Source of the DNA: Gammaproteobacteria bacterium
GTDB taxonomy: Bacteria; Pseudomonadota; Gammaproteobacteria; Pseudomonadales; Azotimanducaceae
NCBI GenBank assembly: GCA_026705345.1
Contig: JAPPAV010000086.1
Coordinates: forward strand, 1 to 32,506
Length of the DNA: 32,506 bases
Direction: 5' to 3'
Part shown: positions 24,988 through 32,506 of the stretch, piece after piece
How positions within the stretch are numbered: position 1 is the stretch's first letter
Layout of the letters: the number at the start of each line of letters is the position of its first letter
The notes under the pieces: generated by a model
What the model was told of the DNA's origin: nothing
The model's database searches: none
The model's input: only the letters and a program-made list of their open reading frames with translations
Translations under genes and position numbers: made by a program

Positions 24988-26823
24988 CTACCGGTTCAAG
25001 ATCCGCGCCGCCTTGGCGTCGTCGTACCACCACCCATCGGGAAATGCCGGCCAGTACTTCGCCTCGAAGTCCGGAATGCCGAACTTGTCCCAGTGGACCG
25101 TGCGACGCAAGTCCACCGCGTACAGCGGGATCTGGTAGTACTGCCAGAGCAGCACCCGGTCGATGGCCCGGCAGGCGGCGGTCATCTCCTCGAGGGTCGT
25201 GGCCAGATTGGCCTGGGTGATCAGGTAGTCCAACACTGGATGGCCGATGCCGGCGACGTTGCGCGACACCGGGTCCTTTGCGGCTTCGGAGTGGTACGTG
25301 GCCTCGAGTTCGATGACCGGCGGCATGAGTATGTCCTGGTTCTGGAGGACGGCGTCGAAGTCGAAGTCGCGTCGCAGGTTGATGTACTGGCTGCTTTCGA
25401 CCAGCCGAATCGTCGCGGCGATGCCAAGTCGTTTCAGATCCTGCAGATAGGGAAGCAGGATGCGGGAGTCCGCCACGTTCTGCGACAGGAACTCGATCGT
25501 AAACGGCTCGCCGGCCGCATCGGTGAGAACACCGTCGACGGCCCGCCAGCCCGCTTCGGAAAGCAACTGCCGGGCACGGACGAGGTTCTCGCGGTGATCG
25601 TCCACCGAGGTCGTCTCCGGGAAGCGGAACGGCCGGTCGAAGAGTTCGCTCGGCAGTTGATCGCGAAATCGTTCCAACAACGCGAGTTCGGCGTCGCTCG
25701 GCAGGCCCGTCGCAGCCAGGATCGTGTCCGGCCAGAAGCTATGGGCGCGCTTGTGATGACCCATGTGCAACGTCCGGTTCTGCCAATCGAAGTCCATCGC
25801 GAGCGTAAGCGCTTCGCGGACGCGTCGGTCGTTGAACTTCGCCCGGCGATTGTTGAGGGCGATGTTGCTCCGCACGCCGACTTCGATGCCGAAATGGCGG
25901 CGGATCTTCTTGACCCAGCCCTTGGCGAAAGCCGGCGTGTCGAAGGAATCGTGCCAGTAGCGAATGTCCGTTTCCGTCCAAATGTCGATCAGACCCTTGC
26001 GGAAGCTCTCGCGGATTACGGTGGCATCGCGGTACACGTCGAAGCGAACCTTCGCGAAGTTGTACCGGCCCCGGTTGACGGGAATATCGCGGCCCCAGTA
26101 GTCGGGATCGCGTTCGTACTCGATGAAACGTCCCTGCTTGATGGCCGAGACCCGGTAGGGCCCGCTGGTCAGCGGCGGGTCAAGCGTGCTCGCCGACGGA
26201 TCCCGGTCGCGCCAGTAGTGCTCGGGCAGGATCGAGGTGAACTGAACCATGATGACGTTGTTCAAGGTGATCGGGGAATGCAGGTGGACCACGACGTGCC
26301 GGTCGTCCAGGACTTCGACGTCGCCGATGAAGCTGTAATACATGCGGCCTTCGATCTGGTTCCGGAGGCTATTCAGGGTGTACGCCACGTCGCTGGCCGT
26401 GACGGGAACGCCGTCGCGCCACCGTGCATCGGCGTGGATTCTGAATGCCATGAACATTCCGTCGTCGGCGACGGCGATGCCGTCCGCGAGGCGACCGTAG
26501 AAGGCGCTGACCTCGTCGCCGGCGCGGAGCAGGAGGGTGTCGGAAGTGAACCAGAAACCATCCGGGGCACTGATGCCGCGCGTGGCCATGGGTGCCAGGT
26601 TGTTGAATGCGCTTTGGGTCGCAAGGACCAGTTCGCCGCCCTTGGGCGCGTCGGGATTCAGGTAGTCGAGATGCGTGAAACCCGCCGGGTACTTGAGGTC
26701 CTGGAAGAAGGCGATGCCGTGCTTGAACTCGAGATCGTCGAGTATGACGGCGTGCGCCGCGTTCGACGCAACAGCCAGAACGAGGGCAACCGAGGTTTTC
26801 CCTAGATCAGCCAACGCCATCAT
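24988..26823 (-). CDS. ABC transporter substrate-binding protein, family 5 (YejA-like)
   Basis: A 611-residue periplasmic binding protein. It has a signal peptide ending AHA (residues 23-25). HGIAFFQDLKYP and NPDAPKGGELVLA are the same N-terminal landmarks as in the paralogue at 3590-5455. SGPYRV, GRDIPVNRGRYNF and RRVREALTLAMDFDW follow. The length matches the YejA/microcin C group. No permease or ATPase gene is nearby, so it must use a transporter encoded elsewhere. ATG at 26823 or the adjacent ATG at 26820 could be the start. It is divergent from the helicase and convergent with the ATPase. The substrate is unknown; peptides or other small polar compounds are typical. Confidence 0.9.
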   Translation of the reverse strand: MMALADLGKTSVALVLAVASNAAHAVILDDLEFKHGIAFFQDLKYPAGFTHLDYLNPDAPKGGELVLATQSAFNNLAPMATRGISAPDGFWFTSDTLLLRAGDEVSAFYGRLADGIAVADDGMFMAFRIHADARWRDGVPVTASDVAYTLNSLRNQIEGRMYYSFIGDVEVLDDRHVVVHLHSPITLNNVIMVQFTSILPEHYWRDRDPSASTLDPPLTSGPYRVSAIKQGRFIEYERDPDYWGRDIPVNRGRYNFAKVRFDVYRDATVIRESFRKGLIDIWTETDIRYWHDSFDTPAFAKGWVKKIRRHFGIEVGVRSNIALNNRRAKFNDRRVREALTLAMDFDWQNRTLHMGHHKRAHSFWPDTILAATGLPSDAELALLERFRDQLPSELFDRPFRFPETTSVDDHRENLVRARQLLSEAGWRAVDGVLTDAAGEPFTIEFLSQNVADSRILLPYLQDLKRLGIAATIRLVESSQYINLRRDFDFDAVLQNQDILMPPVIELEATYHSEAAKDPVSRNVAGIGHPVLDYLITQANLATTLEEMTAACRAIDRVLLWQYYQIPLYAVDLRRTVHWDKFGIPDFEAKYWPAFPDGWWYDDAKAARILNR

Positions 26824-27021
26824 TGACCGTTCCCATCGAGCCGATCAGGGGTCGTAAAGGTCGAAGACCCATGGTGTCCGGCAATCTGTCATAATGCGGC
26901 CACGCGCTCGACGCGCACGCGATGATCATCGCGCTTGGGTTTCTCCCGCAGCAGTTGGCCAGCCGGCCTTCCCTGCACTACTACTCCGCGCTGAATCACC
27001 TGTGTTACCTCTTTTTTGGAC

Positions 27022-27027
27022 AAGGAG
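27022..27027 (+). promoter_or_regulatory. Strong ribosome binding site fixing the helicase start
   Basis: AAGGAG lies 11 bases before ATG 27039. It decides against the earlier in-frame start at 26922, which has no ribosome site. A T-rich run (CTTTTTT) immediately precedes it. A possible -10 box (CATAAT at 26890-26895) would give a leader of roughly 140 bases. Confidence 0.6.
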
Positions 27028-27038
27028 TCCAATTCCGC

Positions 27039-28408
27039 ATGTCTTTAGAATCCCTCTCGACGAGGCGCGATCGCCAACGCGCGACCGCTCGTCCGACCAG
27101 CCGTGGCCGCCGCCACGAAGTCACGTGCGCCGCGTGCGACACGTTGACGACCGTTCCCTTTCGCCCGGTCGCAGGCCGGCCAGTCTACTGCCGTCCTTGC
27201 TTCCGTAACCAGCGCCGTCCGGCCCGGGGCGCCACTGACCGGCAGAACCTGTCGCCGAGGGTGGCTGACTTTCCTGAAGCGTTGGCCTGCGCGAGCGACG
27301 CGTTCCCGGACATGGTTCTTTGTGACGCGACCCGGAGCGCGATCGCCGGCATGGACATTTCCGAGCCGACGGCCATCCAGGAACAATCGATTCCCCATCT
27401 TCTTGCCGGACGGGATTTGATGGGCCAAGCCCGCACCGGATCGGGCAAGACGCTCGCGTTCGCCGTTCCCCTGGTCGAACGCTGCGATCCGTCGCTTCGA
27501 CGCGTCCAGGCACTGGTGCTGGTGCCGACCCGGGAACTGGCCATCCAGGTGGCTTCCGTCGCCGACGCCTTGGCCGTGACGAACGGCCTTCGTGTCCAGT
27601 CGTTGTACGGTGGCCGGTCCCTCCGGCCCGAACAAACGGCATTGAACGCGGTCCCCAGGTTGTCGTCGGGACGCCGGGGCGCACCCTCGACCACCTGCGA
27701 CAAGGCAACCTCGACCTCGGTGCCGTACGGTTCCTCGTTCTCGACGAGGCCGACGAAATGCTCGACAAGGGCTTTGCCCGCGATGTCGAGGCAATCCTCG
27801 ATCGTACTCCCAGCGAGCGACAGACCGCGCTGTTTTCCGCGACGATGCCGAAGTGGGTGGCGAACACGGCGAAAAAGCATTTGCGCAAACCCGAGAGGGT
27901 TGAGATCGTCGGCGGCGTACAGGCGCCGCCCACCGTCGACCACCTGGTCTACACCATCGACAAGGCCGACAAGATTCAAGCGCTTCAGACGCTATTGGAC
28001 GCGGGTGATGGATCGATCATCGTCTTCGGCAGGACCAAGCACGGGGTGCGAAAGCTGGCTCGACAACTCGACTCTCTCGGCTACCGGGTCGGCGCGCTGC
28101 AGGGCAACCTCAAGCAGAACGCGCGCGAGCGCGTGCTCGCGAACTTCCGATCCGGTGCGGCCCCGGTCCTGGTCGCCACCAACGTGGCGGCCCGCGGTCT
28201 CGACATCGAGGGCGTGGACCAGGTGGTCAACTACGATCTGCCGGACTCGCAGCAACTGTTCACGCATCGTGTCGGACGCACCGGCCGGATGGGTCGTAGC
28301 GGCGAGGCGATAACGTTCGTGACCCCCGACGAGGTGCGCAAATGGCGCCAGATCGAGCGAGGTTTGGGACACCGCGTCACGCGCGAACCGTGGCGAGCCG
28401 CCTCGTAG
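27039..28408 (+). pseudogene. DEAD-box RNA helicase with N-terminal zinc ribbon, one-base frameshift
   Basis: An ATP-dependent RNA helicase in two frames. The first part has a zinc ribbon (C30, C33, C51, C54), the Q motif (EPTAIQ, 109-114), motif I (ARTGSGKT, 131-138) and motif Ia (PTRELA, 163-168). The second frame continues with VVVGTPGR (Ib), DEAD (II), SAT (III), IIVFGRTK (IV), ATNVAARGLDI (V) and HRVGRTGRMGR (VI). Adding one G at 27644/27645 joins them through ALERGPQVVVGTPGR and gives 456 residues, normal for the family. All motifs are intact, so the break is either very recent or a sequencing error. The role is RNA remodelling, in ribosome assembly or cold adaptation. The TAG stop is the first triplet of hairpin repeat copy 4. 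Confidence 0.88.
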
Positions 28409-28535
28409 GGGCGACCCTTGCGGTCGCCCGCGAGTGGCCGATAGATCGTAGGGGCGACGCTTGTCGTCGCCCGCGCCTAGCGCGCGGCCTCGTAGGAAGA
28501 CCCCAAACGCGCCCGGAGGGCGCGCGGTCGCCCGC
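28406..28535 (+). repeat. Modular hairpin repeat, copy 4 (two A hairpins, supplies a stop codon)
   Basis: It starts with the TAG stop of the helicase (28406-28408). The first hairpin A has perfect 8-bp arms at 28409-28416 and 28422-28429 with loop CTTGC. A second TAG plus hairpin A follows at 28449-28472, with perfect arms and loop CTTGT. Hairpin C has perfect 7-bp arms at 28508-28514 and 28518-28524. A further TCGTAGG fragment lies near 28490. The element fills the gap to the convergent HAD gene. Confidence 0.85.
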
Positions 28536-28540
28536 AAGCG

Positions 28541-29239
28541 TCAACGCGTCATTTGGCGCGCGAAATCGCCATAGTCCGCCGCGCTGACGTCGAACCCCTC
28601 AGTGGGTCCGTCGGCACCGGGTTCCCACACCTTCGGCTTGACGTAGCCCGTCTTGAGCCCGGCACGTCGACCGGCGAGAAGATCGCCCGGGTGAACGGCA
28701 ACCATCATCACCTCGCGGGGCTCGGCGCCAAGCAGCCGCGCCGCTGTCCGGTAGGCCGCGGCATCGGGCTTGTAGACGCCTAGGAACTCGCACGAGATGT
28801 ACGCGTCCCAGTCGATTCCCGCGTGCCGGGAACTATCCACCACGATCGACAGGCTCAACACCGTGAGAATCGACACGATGTAGTGTTCGCGGAGTTTCCG
28901 AAGTGCGTCAGGAACGTCGTCCCATATGCCCATGCGATGCCATGCGCGGTTGAGTTCGTCGCGGTCCCCGTCGGACAGTTCGAGTTGCGGGTAGCCGTCC
29001 GCCAACTCGTCCAGAACGGAGCGATGGAGCTGGTCGGCATTCCGCCAAGGTAGATCGCCGCGACGGACCCTGCCAAGTTCCTCGAACATCCGTCGACGCC
29101 ACGTCATCGTGAATGCGCCGTCGTCCACGTCGACGCCTCGCGCTACAGCGAGCGCCCGGACGGCGCGGCGGGTGGCGGTTTGCCAGTCGAAGACGCTGCC
29201 GCCCACGTCGAAAGTGAGGGCCTTGATGCCGTTTCTCAT
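28541..29239 (-). CDS. HAD-superfamily hydrolase (2-haloacid dehalogenase-like)
   Basis: A 232-residue protein. Motif I is FDVGGSVFDW with the nucleophile D11; the usual second Asp is replaced by Gly13, which fits the haloacid dehalogenase branch, where that acid is absent. K157 (VYKPDAAAY) is motif III, and AVHPGDLLAGRRAGLKTGYV is motif IV with D186. The motif II region (LTVLSLSIV) lacks the usual SNG. The length is normal for type II dehalogenases (220-240). The reaction may be dehalogenation or phosphate-ester hydrolysis. ATG 29239 overlaps the upstream stop codon (ATGA), so it is translationally coupled to the diheme protein. The longer open frame up to 30100 is a shadow of that gene. Confidence 0.85.
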   Translation of the reverse strand: MRNGIKALTFDVGGSVFDWQTATRRAVRALAVARGVDVDDGAFTMTWRRRMFEELGRVRRGDLPWRNADQLHRSVLDELADGYPQLELSDGDRDELNRAWHRMGIWDDVPDALRKLREHYIVSILTVLSLSIVVDSSRHAGIDWDAYISCEFLGVYKPDAAAYRTAARLLGAEPREVMMVAVHPGDLLAGRRAGLKTGYVKPKVWEPGADGPTEGFDVSAADYGDFARQMTR

Positions 29240-30378
29240 TGCTTTGCCTTGTGATTGCGTGTCTTGTTGCCGAACGCTCGCTTGGACTTTCCCTTGAATC
29301 CTTCCCCGCCCGTACCGGTTTCCGGAAGGTTGAGCGCCTCGCGACCGGGCCGGTTGAATGCCGCCTTGTGGGGATAGTCGACGCCTACCACACGACCCGG
29401 CGCATCCCCGGTAGGGGGAACAACCCAATCGCAACCCGGGGTGTTTTCGGGCCTCTTCTCCCAACATTCCCGAAGCGCCTCCCAGTCCTCTCGGAGGCTG
29501 CCGGGGTTCTTCGGGGGCATGTGGTCGTTGGGATCCCATCCGTATCTCATGAACAGCGCGGCGGTACCCATGCCGATTCGATGGCAATCGAGGCACGCGT
29601 TGCCTTCGATGTGAATCGTGCGCATATCCCAGTTGTCTCCGCCGAGGACGTGGTAGGGGAGGTCGGTTCGCATGTCCCTGTCCCTTGTTCGGATTCGGGG
29701 AACGACCGGTTCGTCGGTGCCCGGCATCCTGGCGGCGTCGATGAACGAATTGTGGACGAAGGGGTCGTTCTGGTGGCACTCGACGCACTGGGTCTGGCCG
29801 GGTGTGCGAAAAGCCCGGTTGAACGCCTCCGGGTCGTCTATCCACGGCATCGCTCCCGACAGTCGATACGTCTCGGGATCGACGTCCGCCCAGGGGTCGA
29901 TACGGTCGCTGCTCTCGAAAAACGCGGTTGCGCCGGTCCATTCGTCGTAGCCGATCATCTGCACGGACCCGAGAACATGGATCCTGTCCCGGTACGAGAA
30001 ACTGGAGTTCCGACCGAAACTCACCCACACCACCCCGGGCAGGGGTTTGCCGTCGCGTGTCCGCCCTTCGTGCCGCTGCAGCACGGAACCCGATACGCAT
30101 CCCTTACCGAGCCGGCTGGGGTTGTCGCATGACTTCAGGTAGCCGCGCTTCTGAACGCCGTCGACGTACAGCGGAATCTCCACTCCCTCGCCAAGATCGA
30201 TCTTCGGCGGAACGCCGAGTTCAGGCTCCACCATCCTGGCGTACTCGAAGGCGGTCTTCGGGAAACCACCCGCTGGGTATTCGGTCCCGCCTTCCACCGC
30301 GAATAGAGGCGCGTGGAACAGGGCGAGGGTCACTCCAAGGGTGATGGTAGCGATGTGGGTTAGGTTGAAAGCGTGCAT
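29236..30378 (-). CDS. Exported diheme c-type cytochrome-like protein
   Basis: A 380-residue protein. A signal peptide spans residues 1-27 (TLGVTLALFHAPLFA before VEGG). Two heme-attachment motifs are visible: CVECH (198-202) and CLDCH (262-266), plus four other cysteines. Conserved-looking stretches around them are QNDPFVHNSFIDAARMPG and GGDNWDMRTIHIEGN. The C-terminus is basic (KSKRAFGNKTRNHKAKQ). I recall similar proteins in several marine phyla but no established name. It probably transfers electrons in the periplasm. ATG 30378 precedes the signal peptide; the frame upstream is a shadow. It lies downstream of the VOC gene, with repeat copy 5 in the gap. Confidence 0.8.
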   Translation of the reverse strand: MHAFNLTHIATITLGVTLALFHAPLFAVEGGTEYPAGGFPKTAFEYARMVEPELGVPPKIDLGEGVEIPLYVDGVQKRGYLKSCDNPSRLGKGCVSGSVLQRHEGRTRDGKPLPGVVWVSFGRNSSFSYRDRIHVLGSVQMIGYDEWTGATAFFESSDRIDPWADVDPETYRLSGAMPWIDDPEAFNRAFRTPGQTQCVECHQNDPFVHNSFIDAARMPGTDEPVVPRIRTRDRDMRTDLPYHVLGGDNWDMRTIHIEGNACLDCHRIGMGTAALFMRYGWDPNDHMPPKNPGSLREDWEALRECWEKRPENTPGCDWVVPPTGDAPGRVVGVDYPHKAAFNRPGREALNLPETGTGGEGFKGKSKRAFGNKTRNHKAKQ

Positions 30379-30454
30379 CGGACCTCGCGAGACCGGAGAC
30401 TCGTAGGACGTCCATGGTAGCGCCGTATGCTGGGCCGCCGCGATGTTGGCTGTG

Positions 30455-30495
30455 CGCGACGGAGGGACCGGGCTTGTCGTCCCGGACGGCGGCAC
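30455..30495 (+). repeat. Degenerate modular hairpin repeat, copy 5
   Basis: GGGAC (30464-30468), a CGGGCTTGTC centre and GTCCC (30479-30483) resemble hairpin B with its CTTGT loop but the stem is rearranged. No hairpin A and no stop-codon overlap. It lies between the VOC stop and the cytochrome start. Treated as a decayed member of the family. Confidence 0.45.
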
Positions 30496-30511
30496 GCCCG
30501 TTTGGGATGCG

Positions 30512-30982
30512 CTACGGTGGACGCGGTGCCTGGTACAGCTCGATCTCGTAGCCGTCCGGATCGCGGAAGAACACGATCGTCGGCGGGTTGTCGCCTGGTA
30601 TCGTGACGAAACGGGTCGTGGAACCGGCGGCCTCGGCTTTCGCCGCCAGCGCCTTGGCGTCGGCGGTGTTGACGATGATGCGACCGTACCTGCCCTTGCC
30701 CTCGGGGAGTGGGTCGTCACTGAGATGCGCGAGGACCAGACCCGCGCCGCCGCCCGGTGCCGCCAAACCAATCTCGATCGGCGCAGCCGAATCCGGCGGG
30801 TACTCCCAGACGCGTTTGAACCCGAGCACGTCGCGGTAGTACCTCTCGGACCGGTCCAGGTCGGCCACGTTCATCGCCACCTGCGCTAGTACCGCGTCCG
30901 AACTCTCGTTTTCCGCCGCAAGAACTGCCGTTGCGACCACCAACGCCGCGGTGGTCAACGCCTTTAGAGACCCCTTCGCCAT
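30512..30982 (-). CDS. Exported VOC (glyoxalase-fold) family protein
   Basis: A 156-residue protein. A signal peptide is apparent (residues 1-22, LTTAALVVATAVLA). The rest is one VOC/glyoxalase unit: VAMNVADLDRSERYYRDVLGF (35-55) and FFRDPDGYEIELYQ (138-151), with E148 at the usual metal-ligand position. The first ligand position holds Q34 rather than His, and the third is not an obvious His, so metal binding may be altered. VOC proteins are usually cytoplasmic, so export is unusual. It starts 37 bp after the sulfatase stop and is likely co-transcribed with it. The function could be isomerase, dioxygenase or binding; unknown. Confidence 0.8.
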   Translation of the reverse strand: MAKGSLKALTTAALVVATAVLAAENESSDAVLAQVAMNVADLDRSERYYRDVLGFKRVWEYPPDSAAPIEIGLAAPGGGAGLVLAHLSDDPLPEGKGRYGRIIVNTADAKALAAKAEAAGSTTRFVTIPGDNPPTIVFFRDPDGYEIELYQAPRPP

Positions 30983-31019
30983 GCTCCCTCGTCAACACTG
31001 AATCAACCGCACGGCCCTG

Positions 31020-32506
31020 TCACTGTCTGGCGCTGGCAGCCATTCCTCTAGCCGACTTCAGATTGTCCAGCATGTGCGACCAGGACTTGACGCCGCAGCG
31101 TTCGGCCCAGGCATCGTGGATCGCGCCGAGTTCCGCCACGACCTCCGGATGCTGCGCGGCCAGATCCTCCGTTTCCGTCCGGTTGGCGACGATGTCGTAG
31201 AGTTCCCAGTCGCCGGGATACTTGCACACCAGTTTCCACCGGCCTCGCCGTACCGCCTTGTTGCCTTCGTGCTCCCAGATCAGCGCTTCCTTGTGATTGG
31301 GTTGCCCGTGGAAGATCGGTGCCAGACTGGTGCCTTCCAACGGGATGATGTCGTTGCCGTTGAAGCGCGTCGGGTAGTCGGCGCCAGCCACATCGAGGCA
31401 GGTCGCCATGATGTCGGTGAGTTGCCCCGGCGCGTGCCGCAAAGCGCCGACATCGTCGACGACGGCTGGCCAGTGAACGATCAGCGGCGTGGCGATGCCG
31501 CCCTCGTGAACCCAGTGCTTGTACTCCCGAAACGGCGTATTCGAGAGGTTCGCCCAGGGGACGCCGTAGCTCTGGTAGGTGTCCTCGGATCCCGGCATGA
31601 CGCTGGGATCGTTGCCGCGCATGACGGTTCTGCCGTCCCGTGTTTGCGTCGTGCCCGCGGGATAGGTGCCCGGCATGGGACTGACCTCCCGCGCGAACTC
31701 CTCGGCGCAGGCGCCGTTGTCGGCGAGAAAGAGAATCAGGGTGTTGTCGATCTGGTTGGTCTCTTCTAGCGCTGCAACGATCCGCCCGATGCCCTGGTCC
31801 ATCCGGTCGATCTGCGCCGCGTACACTTCCATGCGGCGCTGCTCCCAGTCCTTGTGCGGAGCCTCCTCCCACGGCGGTTGGGTCGGATCCCGGTCCGTGA
31901 TCGGCCACGCCGCATCGACGATGCCCATGGCGCGCATCCGTTGCAGGCGCTCTTCGCGTAGCTTGTCCCAGCCGGCGGCGAACCGGCCCCGGTAACGCTC
32001 GATGTCCTCCGGATGGGCGTGCAGGGGCCAATGGGGCGCCGTGTAGGCGGTGTAGAGGAAGAACGGTGCGTCGGTTCCGTTTTCGGCGTGTTTGCGGATG
32101 TAGCCGGCAGCGTGGTCGCTGATCGCGTCGGTAAGGAAGAAATCCGCCGGCAGGCCCGCCACGTCGACGGCATCGTTGTTCCGGGTCAACGATCCCGGCT
32201 GCCAGTAGTTCGCCGCGCCCCCGAGAATCCCGAAGTAATGGTGGAAGCCGCGCTGGCAGGGCCAGGCATGCTTTGGGCCGTCCGGCGCGACGTTCCGGCT
32301 CACGTGCCATTTGCCGCTCATGTAGGTGGCGTATCCCGCCGTCCCGAGCGCCTCGGCGATGGTCACGCACTTGTCGTTGAGACTGCCCCGGTAGCCGTCC
32401 TCGTCGAGATCGGTCGTCATCCAGCCGACGCCGGCCTGGTGGGGATGGAGACCGGTGAGGATCGACGCCCGGGTGGGGCAGCAGCGGGCGGTGTTGTAGA
32501 ACTGGG
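31020..32506 (-). CDS. Arylsulfatase, type I, N-terminus outside window
   Basis: A partial formylglycine sulfatase (495 codons visible). The window starts within the activation region: YNTARCCPTRASILTG, with the first Cys of C-C-P-T-R as the formylglycine. SGKWHVSRN, AYTAPHWPLHAHPEDI and LFLADNGACAEE follow, then EGGIATPLIVHWPA, all standard for 500-600-residue arylsulfatases. The metal-binding N-terminal strand and any signal peptide lie beyond the end of the window, so its cellular location is unknown. It is the first visible gene of a minus-strand run with VOC, diheme protein and HAD. Unlike the other three sulfatases it has no PhyH neighbour in view. Confidence 0.9.
   Translation of the reverse strand, partial: QFYNTARCCPTRASILTGLHPHQAGVGWMTTDLDEDGYRGSLNDKCVTIAEALGTAGYATYMSGKWHVSRNVAPDGPKHAWPCQRGFHHYFGILGGAANYWQPGSLTRNNDAVDVAGLPADFFLTDAISDHAAGYIRKHAENGTDAPFFLYTAYTAPHWPLHAHPEDIERYRGRFAAGWDKLREERLQRMRAMGIVDAAWPITDRDPTQPPWEEAPHKDWEQRRMEVYAAQIDRMDQGIGRIVAALEETNQIDNTLILFLADNGACAEEFAREVSPMPGTYPAGTTQTRDGRTVMRGNDPSVMPGSEDTYQSYGVPWANLSNTPFREYKHWVHEGGIATPLIVHWPAVVDDVGALRHAPGQLTDIMATCLDVAGADYPTRFNGNDIIPLEGTSLAPIFHGQPNHKEALIWEHEGNKAVRRGRWKLVCKYPGDWELYDIVANRTETEDLAAQHPEVVAELGAIHDAWAERCGVKSWSHMLDNLKSARGMAASARQ

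Noticed and set aside
24919-26805. Long open frame (628 codons) opposite the second binding protein
   Set aside because: It is the antisense shadow of a well-supported family-5 binding protein; such frames are common in GC-rich genes and its translation matches no family.
27636-27662. Programmed ribosomal frameshifting in the helicase
   Set aside because: There is no slippery heptamer at the junction, and helicases are not known to use it; a one-base deletion explains the break.
28406-28535. Repeats as a CRISPR array
   Set aside because: The repeats are palindromic modules of differing sequence without regular unique spacers, and no cas genes are present.

Overview
The window is high-GC DNA of a Gram-negative bacterium. 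It encodes two TonB-dependent outer-membrane receptors with signal peptides, a lipoprotein and periplasmic solute-binding proteins. One receptor resembles the Xanthomonas/Caulobacter-type receptor family, so a proteobacterium is most likely. The gene repertoire (four type I sulfatases, five phytanoyl-CoA-dioxygenase-like enzymes, orphan binding proteins) suits a heterotrophic, probably marine or host-associated, uncultivated lineage; that is inference. No tRNA, rRNA, CRISPR array, transposase or phage gene was seen. No gene-free stretch reaches 300 bases.

Layout. 1-694: 3' part of an NTF2-like protein. 791-13922: one long minus-strand block, in transcription order sulfatase, TonB receptor, small coiled-coil membrane protein, sulfatase, PhyH dioxygenase, family-5 binding protein, small hypothetical, PhyH dioxygenase, Gfo/Idh oxidoreductase. 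14058-15175: divergent PhyH plus lipoprotein. 15206-18280: minus-strand purine-type permease, PhyH and SDR. 18363-20857: sulfatase and PhyH facing each other tail to tail. 20973-23584: a TonB receptor gene broken by a one-base frameshift. 23757-24959: DUF4143-type ATPase with a possible leaderless promoter. 24988-26823: second family-5 binding protein. 27039-28408: zinc-ribbon DEAD-box helicase, also broken by a one-base frameshift. 28541-32506: minus-strand run of sulfatase (cut by the window end), secreted VOC protein, diheme protein and HAD hydrolase.

How the genes may work together. Three of the four sulfatases lie directly beside a PhyH-type Fe(II)/2-oxoglutarate dioxygenase, in three different orientations. 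Those three sulfatases have no signal peptide. Together with outer-membrane receptors, periplasmic binding proteins, a permease and NAD(P)-type oxidoreductases, this suggests import of small sulfated molecules followed by cytoplasmic desulfation and oxidation. The substrate cannot be read from the sequence.

The most unusual feature is a family of modular hairpin repeats filling several intergenic gaps. In four unrelated genes the TAG stop codon is part of the repeat itself. The two clearest hairpin types share a CTTGT loop, and their stems show compensatory changes. The two frameshifts are each explained by one missing base, so they may be assembly errors rather than real gene decay.
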